A stretch of DNA of 38,126 nucleotides from an uncultured Actinomycetes bacterium (lineage in GTDB: Bacteria; Actinomycetota; Acidimicrobiia; Acidimicrobiales; RAAP-2), in the NCBI GenBank assembly GCA_903825765.1, contig CAIKBU010000021.1, positions 1 through 38,126 of the forward strand, written 5' to 3'. Every line of letters starts with the position of its first letter. The stretch's first letter is position 1. Under the pieces are notes generated by a model. It saw only the letters and a list, made by a program, of their open reading frames with translations. It searched no databases and was not told the DNA's origin. The translations under genes and the position numbers were made by a program. This document shows, one piece after another, positions 1 to 7,906 of this stretch.

Positions 1-378
<378 letters not shown>

Positions 379-412
379 CTAACTAGATAGCGCGCACTGG
401 CGCGGACGCCCG

Positions 413-1270
413 TTAGTCACCCTTTGCCGCCTTCCGAAGGGCGAGCGCCAGGTCGTAGGTCTCGCGATGCACCACCCCAAGGGCGGCCACCACTTCAGTC
501 ACCGCATCTCGAACACTCGCCCCGTGTGCAAATTGATCGAGGAGAGCGACCCGTACCGTGTCGGGACTTACCTCCTGCGTAACGGTCGCCCCGGCGAGCA
601 CAATGACAATCTCACCCAGGATCTCACGAGATGAGACCAGCGCACTCACGTCGGCGAGCGTGCCTCGCAGGACTTCTTCGTGCATCTTTGTGAGTTCACG
701 GACCACGGCAACACGCCGGTTCGAGAATCGCCCCGCCATTTCGCCCATGGTGACCGCGAGGCGCTGGGGTGATTCGTACAACACCACGGTTCGCTCTTCA
801 CGTTCGAGCCGGTCGTAGAGTACGGAGCGCTCGCCGGCCTTACGCGGCAGGAATCCCTCCATGCAGAAGCGCTCAGTGGGTAGCCCACTGATAGAGAGTG
901 CCCCAATAACGGCGCTTGGTCCGGGCACCGTCGAAACACGCAAGCCCGCCTGGGCGACCGCCGCCACCACTCGCTCCCCCGGGTCAGAGATTCCGGGGGT
1001 TCCGGCGTCGGAAATAAGGACGACGACTTCACCTCGGGCGACGCGTTGACAAACCTCCTCGCACTGGGAAGCCTCGTTGTGCTGATGCAGTGCCAAGAGT
1101 CGGCCCTTTGGAGCGAATCCATTGGCGCTAAACAGTGTGCGCGAGTGCCGCGTGTCTTCGCAATAGACCACGTCGGCGTCACGCAGTGCGGCGAGAGCTC
1201 GGGGCGATAAGTCACCCAGGTTGCCAATTGGTGTGGCCACGACCAGGAGTTCACCCAGTGATTCGGTCAT
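413..1270 (-). CDS. rsmI: 16S rRNA (cytidine-1402-2'-O)-methyltransferase RsmI
   Basis: RsmI 2'-O-methylates C1402 of 16S rRNA in the decoding centre, using S-adenosylmethionine. The 285-residue length is normal for the family. Motifs of the tetrapyrrole-methylase fold are clear: VATPIGNLGD at residues 11-20, YCEDTR at 36-41, SDAGTPGISDPG at 87-98, and YESPQRL in the C-terminal half. The ATG at 1270 is preceded by AAGGA about 8 nt upstream, so this is a leadered start. metG follows 46 nt downstream on the same strand, an arrangement common in Actinobacteria. bL37 is divergent on the other side. Nothing in the gene looks broken. Confidence 0.95.
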   Translation of the reverse strand: MTESLGELLVVATPIGNLGDLSPRALAALRDADVVYCEDTRHSRTLFSANGFAPKGRLLALHQHNEASQCEEVCQRVARGEVVVLISDAGTPGISDPGERVVAAVAQAGLRVSTVPGPSAVIGALSISGLPTERFCMEGFLPRKAGERSVLYDRLEREERTVVLYESPQRLAVTMGEMAGRFSNRRVAVVRELTKMHEEVLRGTLADVSALVSSREILGEIVIVLAGATVTQEVSPDTVRVALLDQFAHGASVRDAVTEVVAALGVVHRETYDLALALRKAAKGD

Positions 1271-1294
1271 GCGTGCATCCTTACTCGTGGTCGG

Positions 1295-1325
1295 TTGGCT
1301 CGACCAGTGGTCGACCTACTATCAT
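1295..1325 (+). promoter_or_regulatory. Putative promoter of the bL37 gene
   Basis: TTGGCT (1295-1300) is followed after 16 nt by TACTAT (1317-1322), which overlaps TATCAT (1320-1325). The bL37 ATG is at 1334, only 8 nt after TATCAT, so the leader must be very short or absent. No Shine-Dalgarno sequence is visible. Assignment is by sequence pattern only. Confidence 0.4.
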
Positions 1326-1333
1326 TGTTCTCT

Positions 1334-1417
1334 ATGTCAAAGCGGACCGTAAAGCGCAAACTACGTGCAAAGAAGAAGGCCAACCACGGCAAGAAGCCGA
1401 ACTGCGGTCGCGGCTAA
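1334..1417 (+). CDS. Small basic ribosomal protein, bL37-like (27 residues)
   Basis: This is a 27-residue, extremely basic reading frame. It begins MSKRTVKRKLRAKKK and continues with the block KANHGKKPN, ending NCGRG. The ANHG-K-[RK]-PN block preceded by a Lys/Arg-rich N-terminus is the signature I know from actinobacterial bL37, a tiny large-subunit ribosomal protein often missed by gene callers. It has its own promoter-like sequence with the start codon almost at the expected transcription start. A hairpin with a T-run overlaps its stop codon, so it looks like an independent one-gene unit. It sits divergently from rsmI. I infer identity from the motif; no alignment was run. Confidence 0.78.
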   Translation: MSKRTVKRKLRAKKKANHGKKPNCGRG

Positions 1418-1435
1418 CGCCAGACTGCCTTTTTT
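1404..1435 (+). terminator. Intrinsic terminator overlapping the bL37 stop codon
   Basis: GCGGTC (1404-1409) pairs with GACTGC (1423-1428), with one G-U pair. GCG (1410-1412) pairs with CGC (1418-1420), leaving a 2-nt bulge. A run of six T (1430-1435) follows. The stop codon TAA (1415-1417) lies in the loop. This is the only classic hairpin plus T-run placed after a gene that I found in the window. Confidence 0.65.
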
Positions 1436-1500
1436 GCTCACGCCCGCAGGGCAATGAGCTGGTGTAATTTCTTGATTCCTAAGGCGGGACTCGTCACGTC

Positions 1501-1824
1501 TTATCGGGGAAGTCCATTCGGATAGAACCGCTTTTCGAGGCGATGCTCCAACACGAAGGCAAGGCCTGGGACGAAGCCGGCGAAGAACATGAGGGCCAGC
1601 AACGTTACGTTGAGCTTGGCCTTGATAATAAATTGGAATGACATCACCATGTAAATGGGGAACAGCACCAGTCCGTGGGCCATGCCGTCAATCCGTTCGA
1701 ACAGGGCGGTCGCGTGCCACAGAGTATGGTCCACGTACTTGAGCGCCAGGTGCAGAAATAACAGGCTGAGTGTGGTGCCCGTCACGAACGACATGATGCG
1801 ATAGCGGCGAAATGCCTTGTCCAT
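1501..1824 (-). CDS. DUF3817 family membrane protein
   Basis: This 107-residue protein has about three hydrophobic segments (around residues 10-30, 46-64 and 70-92) and a basic C-terminal tail. The opening RYRIMSFVTG and the segment following KLN in the third helix match the DUF3817 family, small integral membrane proteins widespread in Actinobacteria with no assigned function. It begins with the nucleotide directly after the upstream gene's stop codon. AAGGAG, inside the end of that gene, is its ribosome-binding site, so the two are co-translated. It converges with bL37, 83 nt away. The family call is fairly secure; the role is unknown. Confidence 0.75.
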   Translation of the reverse strand: MDKAFRRYRIMSFVTGTTLSLLFLHLALKYVDHTLWHATALFERIDGMAHGLVLFPIYMVMSFQFIIKAKLNVTLLALMFFAGFVPGLAFVLEHRLEKRFYPNGLPR

Positions 1825-2211
1825 CTAGTTTTCTCCTTTTCGTGATGCGTCGCGCTCACTAAGTGCCGCGAGATGGTCGTTGTAGGCCGCGAGAGCCGGA
1901 TCGTCAGCTTCCGCCTGCTGCTGCTCGGCGGCCAGACGTGCTTCGGCGGCCTTTGATCGCATGAGCGCCTCGTAGTCACGACGGGCTTGCTCTTGATGTT
2001 CGGTGACTTTCTCCATGTGGAGCAGAGCCCACCAACCAAAAAATCCCATGATGGCGAAACAGGGCCATTCAATCGCGTACAGGAAACTCAGTTGATTTCC
2101 CGCTGCCGCGCGTCCAATCTGCCAGTAGGACGCGGCGCCGCACATCGCGAGCCACGCCAGCAGGGCGAAGTGAAGTCCAACTGCCCGGGCCGAGAAAAAG
2201 GTTTCTTTCAC
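1825..2211 (-). CDS. Small membrane protein with coiled-coil tail, unknown function
   Basis: This 128-residue protein has two predicted membrane helices (about residues 8-28 and 43-65), with WQIGRA and a GN..SF..AIEWP region between them. An Ala/Glu/Gln-rich, probably coiled-coil cytoplasmic tail follows (about 68-125). I recognise the layout as recurrent in Actinobacteria next to DUF3817 genes but cannot name a function. The start is GTG at 2211. TAGGCT lies 7 nt upstream (2224-2219), consistent with a leaderless message. It forms a two-gene unit with the DUF3817 gene and is divergent from the CtaG-like gene, which hints at a link to respiratory-chain assembly. That link is context only. Confidence 0.7.
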   Translation of the reverse strand: MKETFFSARAVGLHFALLAWLAMCGAASYWQIGRAAAGNQLSFLYAIEWPCFAIMGFFGWWALLHMEKVTEHQEQARRDYEALMRSKAAEARLAAEQQQAEADDPALAAYNDHLAALSERDASRKGEN

Positions 2212-2261
2212 GGTCGCCAGCCTACTGTCTAGTTTTTTTTGAGGGCTTTAGACTTACTTCC
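2212..2261. promoter_or_regulatory. Divergent leaderless promoters (128-residue membrane protein / CtaG-like)
   Basis: The 50 nt between the two start codons hold two back-to-back TANNNT elements. TAGGCT on the minus strand (2224-2219) is 7 nt from the GTG at 2211. TAGACT on the plus strand (2249-2254) is 7 nt from the ATG at 2262. A run of eight T lies between them (about 2233-2240). No Shine-Dalgarno sequence is well placed for either gene. Confidence 0.5.
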
Positions 2262-3113
2262 ATGTCAGGTATGTTGATGAATTCCTTTTCTTGGCATCAT
2301 CTCAATGAGTGGCAACTCAATTGGCCGGCGCTCGTTACCTTCGCCCTGCTCGCGGTGGGCTACGCACTGCGAGTTCGCCGGCTCAACCAACGCGGTATCA
2401 CGTGGTCGCCATGGTGCAGTGTGGCGTTCGCCTCTGGCCTGATCGTGTCATTCCTCGCTACCGAGTCAGTCATTGGCGTCTACGACATGAGCTATCTGTC
2501 GTTCCACATGATCCAGCACTTGCTGCTCATCATGGTGGCCGCTCCGCTTCTCGCGCTGAGTCGCCCTTTCGACCTCCTCGGCCTGTCGGGCGGCGCGGGG
2601 GCCCAACGCTTCCTCACTTCGCGAGGGATGCGCGTGCTGATGCACCCCATCACCGGCTTTGCCGCCTACTTCGTCTTTATTCCCGTCGCCCACCTGTCGG
2701 GGCTCTTCACCCTGATGATGCAGCACATCGCGGTGCACCACGCCGAGCAAATCGCCTTCGTCGTGATTGGCTACCTGTTCTTTCGCGTCGCCTTTGGAGC
2801 GGAGCAAGGACGAACACTGCACCCGGGGCTTCGACTCCTCTTCGTCATGGCGGCCGTCCCCGTCGACACGTTCACTGGCCTGGCGCTAATGATGAGCAAT
2901 CATCTACCCTTCGAGGGCTACCTCGCGACCATGCCACCGGGGACTTCGTACAGTGCGGCTCTCGCGAACGTGCACCTCGGTGGCGCCATCATGTGGATTG
3001 GTGGCGATGCGCTGATGTTGCTGGCCTGCATTCCCGTCGTCGTGCAGTGGGTGCGCTGGGAGACCAAGGAAACCAAACGCACCGACGCGGCACTCGACGC
3101 CCTCGGTCTCTAA
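2262..3113 (+). CDS. Cytochrome c oxidase assembly protein, caa3-type CtaG family
   Basis: This 283-residue polytopic membrane protein has about seven hydrophobic helices. It matches the caa3_CtaG family, proteins associated with assembly of cytochrome c oxidase. Conserved features include SFHMIQHLLLIMVAAPLLAL with its paired histidines, HHAEQIAF later in the chain, and the MPP-T-Y region near the C-terminus. The first ATG (2262) is favoured because TAGACT sits 7 nt before it; a second ATG follows at 2271. Its stop codon overlaps that of the convergent kinase gene within CTAA (3110-3113). No oxidase subunit is encoded nearby, so the role rests on family membership. Confidence 0.8.
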   Translation: MSGMLMNSFSWHHLNEWQLNWPALVTFALLAVGYALRVRRLNQRGITWSPWCSVAFASGLIVSFLATESVIGVYDMSYLSFHMIQHLLLIMVAAPLLALSRPFDLLGLSGGAGAQRFLTSRGMRVLMHPITGFAAYFVFIPVAHLSGLFTLMMQHIAVHHAEQIAFVVIGYLFFRVAFGAEQGRTLHPGLRLLFVMAAVPVDTFTGLALMMSNHLPFEGYLATMPPGTSYSAALANVHLGGAIMWIGGDALMLLACIPVVVQWVRWETKETKRTDAALDALGL

Positions 3114-4147
3114 AGCAGGCCGGCGTCAATCGCCATTTCTTCGAGGTCCGATTCTGGACGGGCACCCAAGTGCGTCACCACTTCACCGGCGCAGAGCGAA
3201 CCAAGTTCGGCTGCTTCAACGGGGTCAGCGCCCAGGGCCAGTCCGTAGAGGAAACCGGCCGCGAACATGTCGCCGGCCCCATTCTGGTCGATAACGTGCT
3301 CGACCGGCGCGGCCGGCACGCGACGCACGGCGTCGCTGGTCACAACGTCAGCCCCGTTCGGGCCCAGCGTGGTCACGGCCAAAATACCGAGGTCGCCGAT
3401 GCAGCGATACGCGTGCTCAAGCGTCGGCGATTGAAAGAGCGCCATGATCTCGGTCTCGTTCGCTAAGAGCACGTCAACGTCGCTGACGACCAGCTCGAGG
3501 AAGGCGCGACGATGACGGTTAACGCAAAACATGTCGGAGAGTGAGAGAGCGACCATGGAGTGGTGGTCGTGGGCGAAGGCGACCGTCTTCGCAATCGCGG
3601 CCTTGGCGGGTGCGAGATCATAGAGATAGCCCTCGATGTAGGTGATCTCAGCGCGAGAAATCAGGTCCTCGCGAATGTCATCGGGACGAAGTTGATTCGA
3701 TGCGCCGAGGTAGGTGGCCATGGTGCGCTGCGCGTCGGGTGACACAAAGACGTGACAGCGACCAGTCGCCCCCTCATCCGCCGCGGCAATAGCGAGATCG
3801 AGTTCGGCGCCGAGGGAGCGCAAATCGTGTGCGAAACGATCGCCAAAGTCATCACGCGCCACTTTGCCGATGTACCCGCAGGTCCCGCCGAGTGCGGCCA
3901 CGCCGGCGATTGAGTTCGCCACCGAACCCCCGGACATTTCAATGGTGGGGCCCATGGCGGCGTAAAAAGGGTCGAGTTGGTGCTCCTCGATAAGGGTCAT
4001 GGACGCCTTTACGAGCCCCAGCGTGGCGTGGGCGTCGCTGCGGTCCTGCGTCACGATGTCAAGCAGGGCGTTGCCGATACCCGTCACCGCCAGTCTCGGT
4101 GGGGTGGGCTTCGAGCGCAAGGAGACTGGTGTCGGGGAATTTGTCAC
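3110..4147 (-). CDS. PfkB-family kinase, adenosine-kinase-like
   Basis: This 345-residue ribokinase-fold kinase probably phosphorylates adenosine or another nucleoside or sugar with ATP. Visible features: GIGNALLD near the N-terminus, GGSVANS for substrate binding, LANETE in the middle, and the anion-hole/catalytic-base segment DQNGAGDMFAAG. The usual DT-x-GAGD is DQNGAGD here; N-GAGD also occurs in adenosine kinases. The start is set at GTG 4147 because TACGCT lies exactly 6 nt upstream. An in-frame ATG at 4204 would overlap the divergent pepN start, and nothing conserved lies in the extra 19 residues. The stop shares CTAA with the CtaG-like gene. Family is certain; substrate is inferred. 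Confidence 0.82.
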   Translation of the reverse strand: MTNSPTPVSLRSKPTPPRLAVTGIGNALLDIVTQDRSDAHATLGLVKASMTLIEEHQLDPFYAAMGPTIEMSGGSVANSIAGVAALGGTCGYIGKVARDDFGDRFAHDLRSLGAELDLAIAAADEGATGRCHVFVSPDAQRTMATYLGASNQLRPDDIREDLISRAEITYIEGYLYDLAPAKAAIAKTVAFAHDHHSMVALSLSDMFCVNRHRRAFLELVVSDVDVLLANETEIMALFQSPTLEHAYRCIGDLGILAVTTLGPNGADVVTSDAVRRVPAAPVEHVIDQNGAGDMFAAGFLYGLALGADPVEAAELGSLCAGEVVTHLGARPESDLEEMAIDAGLL

Positions 4148-4187
4148 CTGTCGAGCGTAATTGCTCGAACGGATAACGTAGGAAACT
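4148..4187. promoter_or_regulatory. Divergent promoter region with inverted repeat (PfkB kinase / pepN)
   Basis: TCGAGC (4151-4156) and GCTCGA (4163-4168) form a perfect inverted repeat with a 6-nt spacer. It overlaps the minus-strand hexamer TACGCT (4159-4154) of the kinase. On the plus strand TAACGT (4174-4179) lies 8 nt before the pepN ATG, and AGGAA (4180-4184) could serve as a ribosome-binding site. The repeat is well placed to be an operator; that is inference. Confidence 0.4.
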
Positions 4188-6683
4188 ATGACTATCGTGT
4201 CCAATCCCTATCGTCTCGACCGCCGTGTGGTCCCCAGTGCGTACCAGATCTCCCTGGCTCCCAATCTGGTCGACTTCACCTTTGAGGGGCACGTTGATAT
4301 TGCCGTGCGCGTCGAAGAACCCACGACCACCATTGTCGTTAACGCTCGCGATCTACAACTCACCACTGCCCTGCTGCAGTCGGGCGACGTGACCTACGTG
4401 TCCGCTCCAGCGGTCCTGGACGCCCAATACGAAACTGCCAGTTTCACCTTCGCGGAAGAACTCCCCCTCGGCGACGCCACGTTGTCCATTGACTTCGTTG
4501 GTGAACTGAACGACAAACTCACTGGGTTCTACCGCTCGAGCTACACCGACCCCGAGGGCGTCACCCACGCCATCGCGACGACGCAGTTCGAGAACTGCAG
4601 TGCTCGGCGCGCCTTTCCCTGCTGGGACGAACCGGCTTTCAAGGCCACCTACGAAACCACGTTGACCATCGACCCCACTCTGTCGGCTTTCTCGAATACG
4701 CGTGAAGTTGGCCGCACGACTCGTGACGATGGTCGCGTCAGTGTTCACTTCGCCCCCACCATGAAGATGTCGACCTACCTGGTGGCCTTCATCGTTGGCC
4801 CGTTCGAGACCACCGAAACAGTTGACGTTGACGGTGTCCCGTTGCGTATTGTCTACCCCCAGGGTCAGGGACACTTGACCGAACTGGCCATGGACGCGTC
4901 GGCCTTTGGACTCCGCTGGTTCGCCAACTACTTCGGCATCCCCTACCCCGGTGACAAGGTCGACATGGTCGCCATACCCGACTTCAACGCCGGCGCCATG
5001 GAGAACCTGGGCTGCATCACGTACCGAATGACGGACCTCCTCATTGACCCAGCCACTGCGTCATTGGCCGAAAAGGAACGGGTCGCCGGTGTCATCCACC
5101 ACGAACTCGCCCACATGTGGTTCGGCGACCTCGTCACTATGGAATGGTGGCAGGGTATTTGGCTAAACGAGGCCTTCGCCACGTTCATGCAAGTACTGTG
5201 CACCAACGCTTACAAGCCCGAATGGAATGTCTTCACCGAGTTCGGCACCGACCGTGACCGCGCGCTATGCGTCGATGGCCTCCACTCGACACGACCTATT
5301 GAGTACGAAGTCATCTCCCCCGACGACACTCGTGGCATGTTCGACGTTCTGACGTACGAAAAGGGCGGATCAGTACTGCGAATGATCGAACAGTGGCTCG
5401 GCACCGAAACCTTCCGCCGAGGCATCCACAACTACCTCATCAAGCACAGTTACGGCAACACCGTGACCGCCGATCTCTGGGCTGCGCTCGAAGAGGCCTC
5501 CGGAGAACCCGTTGGCCAGATCATGGACACCTTCATCTTGCAGGGTGGTCACCCCGCGGTAACGCTCGAAAATGGCGTCATCAGCCAAGCACCCTTCATG
5601 TACGGCCCGCGTAAGGGCACAAGCGCCATCGCCGATGAATGGCTCGTACCATTCTTCACCCGCAACCTTGACGGTGGCGAGCCCATCCGCCATCTGCTCG
5701 GCGCCGAGCCCATCGCGGTGGATGGTCCGGTTTTGCTCAACGCCGGTGGTGCCGGTGTCTTCCGAAGTTTCTACGGTGACGCCGAAATTGCCGTGGTGAG
5801 TGCCCACCTGAACGAACTCACACCGCTCGAGCGATTCACCGTCGTTACCGACGTATGGAATGCCGTGCTGGCGGGGTACCGCACCTGGGACAACTTCCAC
5901 ACCTTGATTCGCTCCGTCGGCGACCAGGACGAGCCGCAGGTCTGGGGCGTCATCTATGAAGCCCTCGACTACGTCAACCGCGCCCTCACGCCCGAGCAGC
6001 GCCCCGCCCTCGCGGCGCTCACGCGTGATCTCGTCTCCCCGCACTTCAACCGACTCGGATGGGAGCCAGCGCCCGGTGAAAGTGAGCGGGTTGGTCAGAC
6101 CCGCTCGACGGTTCTTGGACTACTGGGTCGGATCGGTGGCGACGAGGGCGTCAATGCCGAAGCTCGTCGTCGCTTTGAGGCCAACGAAGTCTCCGGTAAC
6201 CTCGCCACCGTCATTTTGCGCTTAGTTGCCACTGAGAATCGTCCCGAGGACTACGCGACGTTCATTGATCGCTACCGCAACGGCTCCACGCCACAAGAGA
6301 AGCAGCGCTACATGCACATGCTCAACGCCTTCGGGGACGAAACCTTGGCCCTCGACGCCGCGGAGAAGTGCTTCAGCGAGTTCCGCTCCCAGGATGCCAA
6401 TTCCATGCTCGGACTTCTCTGCTCCAACATGTACTCCGGACCTGCGGTCTGGCGCTACATGGTTGAGCGCTGGACTGATGCTGACGAAAAGTTCCCCCGC
6501 GATTCACGGGCGTACTCCACTCGCGGCGTTCGAATGTTCATTTCCGACCGCGCCTTCAGCGCAGAGGTTGAGGCATTTCACCGTGCGCACCCCATTGCCG
6601 GTCAGCAAAAGACAGTCGATCAATCCCTCGAAGTGATGAACTTCGGTCTCAACTTCGCCGAATCAATTCGGCGCAGTTTCTAA
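4188..6683 (+). CDS. pepN: Aminopeptidase N, M1 family zinc metallopeptidase
   Basis: PepN removes N-terminal amino acids from peptides. The 831-residue length fits the family. The exopeptidase motif GAMEN is at residues 269-273. The zinc site is H305-E306-L-A-H309, with the third ligand E328 in NEAFATF. The N-terminal beta domain (about 1-210), thermolysin-like domain (about 210-450) and C-terminal helical region are all present. The ATG at 4188 follows AGGAA. The GDT1-type gene begins 9 nt downstream, so they likely share a message. With the peptide transporter and iminopeptidase at 29.7-36.3 kb, this gives the cell a peptide-degrading set, though they are not in one operon. Confidence 0.96.
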   Translation: MTIVSNPYRLDRRVVPSAYQISLAPNLVDFTFEGHVDIAVRVEEPTTTIVVNARDLQLTTALLQSGDVTYVSAPAVLDAQYETASFTFAEELPLGDATLSIDFVGELNDKLTGFYRSSYTDPEGVTHAIATTQFENCSARRAFPCWDEPAFKATYETTLTIDPTLSAFSNTREVGRTTRDDGRVSVHFAPTMKMSTYLVAFIVGPFETTETVDVDGVPLRIVYPQGQGHLTELAMDASAFGLRWFANYFGIPYPGDKVDMVAIPDFNAGAMENLGCITYRMTDLLIDPATASLAEKERVAGVIHHELAHMWFGDLVTMEWWQGIWLNEAFATFMQVLCTNAYKPEWNVFTEFGTDRDRALCVDGLHSTRPIEYEVISPDDTRGMFDVLTYEKGGSVLRMIEQWLGTETFRRGIHNYLIKHSYGNTVTADLWAALEEASGEPVGQIMDTFILQGGHPAVTLENGVISQAPFMYGPRKGTSAIADEWLVPFFTRNLDGGEPIRHLLGAEPIAVDGPVLLNAGGAGVFRSFYGDAEIAVVSAHLNELTPLERFTVVTDVWNAVLAGYRTWDNFHTLIRSVGDQDEPQVWGVIYEALDYVNRALTPEQRPALAALTRDLVSPHFNRLGWEPAPGESERVGQTRSTVLGLLGRIGGDEGVNAEARRRFEANEVSGNLATVILRLVATENRPEDYATFIDRYRNGSTPQEKQRYMHMLNAFGDETLALDAAEKCFSEFRSQDANSMLGLLCSNMYSGPAVWRYMVERWTDADEKFPRDSRAYSTRGVRMFISDRAFSAEVEAFHRAHPIAGQQKTVDQSLEVMNFGLNFAESIRRSF

Positions 6684-6692
6684 GGAGCACTC

Positions 6693-7286
6693 ATGAGCGT
6701 CACAACCTTTCTCGGCATCGTTGCGCTCATGATTGCGCTCGAACTCCCCGACAAGACAATGATCGCCACCGTCGTGATGTCGACCCGCGCCAAGCCCCGT
6801 AACGTGGCGCTCGGCGCCAGTGCCGGCTTCATTGTGCAGATGGGCATCGCAGTGGCGGCTGGCAGCTTGCTCACCCTGCTGCCCCACACGTTGAAGGGCA
6901 TCATCGTTGGGCTTTTGTTCTTGGGAGGAGCGGCGTACTTGCTCCTCGTCAACGAAAAGGACGAAATCGCGGAGGGTGAGCGAGAGGGTAGCGCCGAGCA
7001 CCCTGCCACGACGTGGCGTGAAATTTTGACCGCCTTTACCGTTATCTTCGTGGGAGAGTTTGGCGATTTGACCCAAATTCAGGCCGCGACGCTGTCCGGC
7101 AAGTACCACCAACCGCTCTCTGTTTTCCTCGCCTGTAGTGTCGCCATGGTGTTTGTCGCCGTCGTTGGCGCCTACGGTGGGAAGGCGCTGCAGCGCATTG
7201 TGCCGCTCGAGAAAATTCGTTTCGTAGGTGGGCTCATCTTCCTCGCGCTGGGCGTCGTGACGTTGGTCCAACTCCGCCACTGGTGA
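6693..7286 (+). CDS. GDT1/TMEM165 (UPF0016) family cation transporter
   Basis: This 197-residue membrane protein has about six helices in two repeats. Each repeat carries the acidic signature: E17-L-P-D20-K-T22 in the first and E122-F-G-D125-L-T127 in the second, separated by a charged loop (about 88-108). The usual first motif is E-x-G-D-K/R-T/S; proline replaces glycine here, which I associate with actinobacterial members. The family exports or exchanges Mn2+ or Ca2+. AAGGAGC from the pepN stop region provides the ribosome-binding site. Its TGA overlaps the GTG start of the next gene in GTGA (7283-7286), so the two are translationally coupled. Divalent-metal supply to that metal-type methyltransferase is possible but speculative. 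Confidence 0.85.
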   Translation: MSVTTFLGIVALMIALELPDKTMIATVVMSTRAKPRNVALGASAGFIVQMGIAVAAGSLLTLLPHTLKGIIVGLLFLGGAAYLLLVNEKDEIAEGEREGSAEHPATTWREILTAFTVIFVGEFGDLTQIQAATLSGKYHQPLSVFLACSVAMVFVAVVGAYGGKALQRIVPLEKIRFVGGLIFLALGVVTLVQLRHW

Positions 7287-7906
7287 GGAACCCCGCCAGC
7301 GTCTTTGACGTCGCTCGACGAACCAAGGGATTTATGCCCATGGTCGAGGGTCTCGCCCTGTTTGAATTTGCTCGGCACGCGCGGGGAACCACCTGGCTGG
7401 AGGTTGGTGCGTGGTGCGGGAAGTCCACGCTCTATCTCGGCGCCGCGGCCACTCGCGCCGGCGCCACTCTCTTCAGCCTCGATCATCACCACGGTTCTGA
7501 AGAATTGCAAGAAGGCTGGCCTCACTTCGACCCCACGCTCGTCGACCCGGCCGATGGCCGCCTCAACACGTTGCCCTCGTGGCAGCGCACTGTCGCCGAT
7601 GCCGGACTCGAGGAGACCGTCATCGGCCTCGTTGGCCGCTCCGAGGTCATCGCCCCGCACTTTGCCACGCCACTCAATCTGCTCTTCCTCGACGGCGGTC
7701 ACGGCGACGTCGTGGCTTGGCGTGACTTTCGTGACTGGGCCCCCAAAGTGGTCGTCGGTGGACTCGTCTTATTGCACGACGTCTTCGCCAATCCCGAGGA
7801 TGGTGGACGTCCGCCCTACGAGATCTACTGCCACGCGCTCGACAGTGGTGATTTCGTGGCGCGCGGCGCCGTTGGATCGCTCCACGCGCTCGAGCGCCGT
7901 CGCTAA
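7283..7906 (+). CDS. Class I SAM methyltransferase, metal-dependent type (MeT1-like candidate)
   Basis: This 207-residue protein has a SAM-binding loop LEVGAWCGKST (about 39-49) and an acidic strand end SLDHHH (about 65-70). FLDGGHG (136-141), D148 and LLHD (163-166) look like the divalent-metal site of Methyltransf_24-type O-methyltransferases. The GTG start overlaps the GDT1 stop. The stop shares CTAA (7903-7906) with the convergent toroid gene. With the neighbouring GT4 enzyme, second methyltransferase and (alpha/alpha)-type protein it matches the gene content I know for mycobacterial methylmannose polysaccharide synthesis, where one enzyme methylates the reducing-end 1-OH. The methyltransferase call is secure; the MMP role is inference. 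Confidence 0.75.
   Translation: MRNPASVFDVARRTKGFMPMVEGLALFEFARHARGTTWLEVGAWCGKSTLYLGAAATRAGATLFSLDHHHGSEELQEGWPHFDPTLVDPADGRLNTLPSWQRTVADAGLEETVIGLVGRSEVIAPHFATPLNLLFLDGGHGDVVAWRDFRDWAPKVVVGGLVLLHDVFANPEDGGRPPYEIYCHALDSGDFVARGAVGSLHALERRR

Noticed and set aside
2309-3466. 385-residue open frame on the plus strand across the CtaG-like gene and the kinase gene
   Set aside because: Shifted frame of ctaG then antisense of the kinase; Arg/His/Pro-rich composition with no motifs, while the overlapping genes are clearly conserved.
7886-7897. Perfect 12-nt palindrome GCGCTCGAGCGC near the end of the methyltransferase gene
   Set aside because: Inside coding sequence, no loop for a hairpin, and explained by Ala-Leu-Glu-Arg codons in GC-rich DNA.
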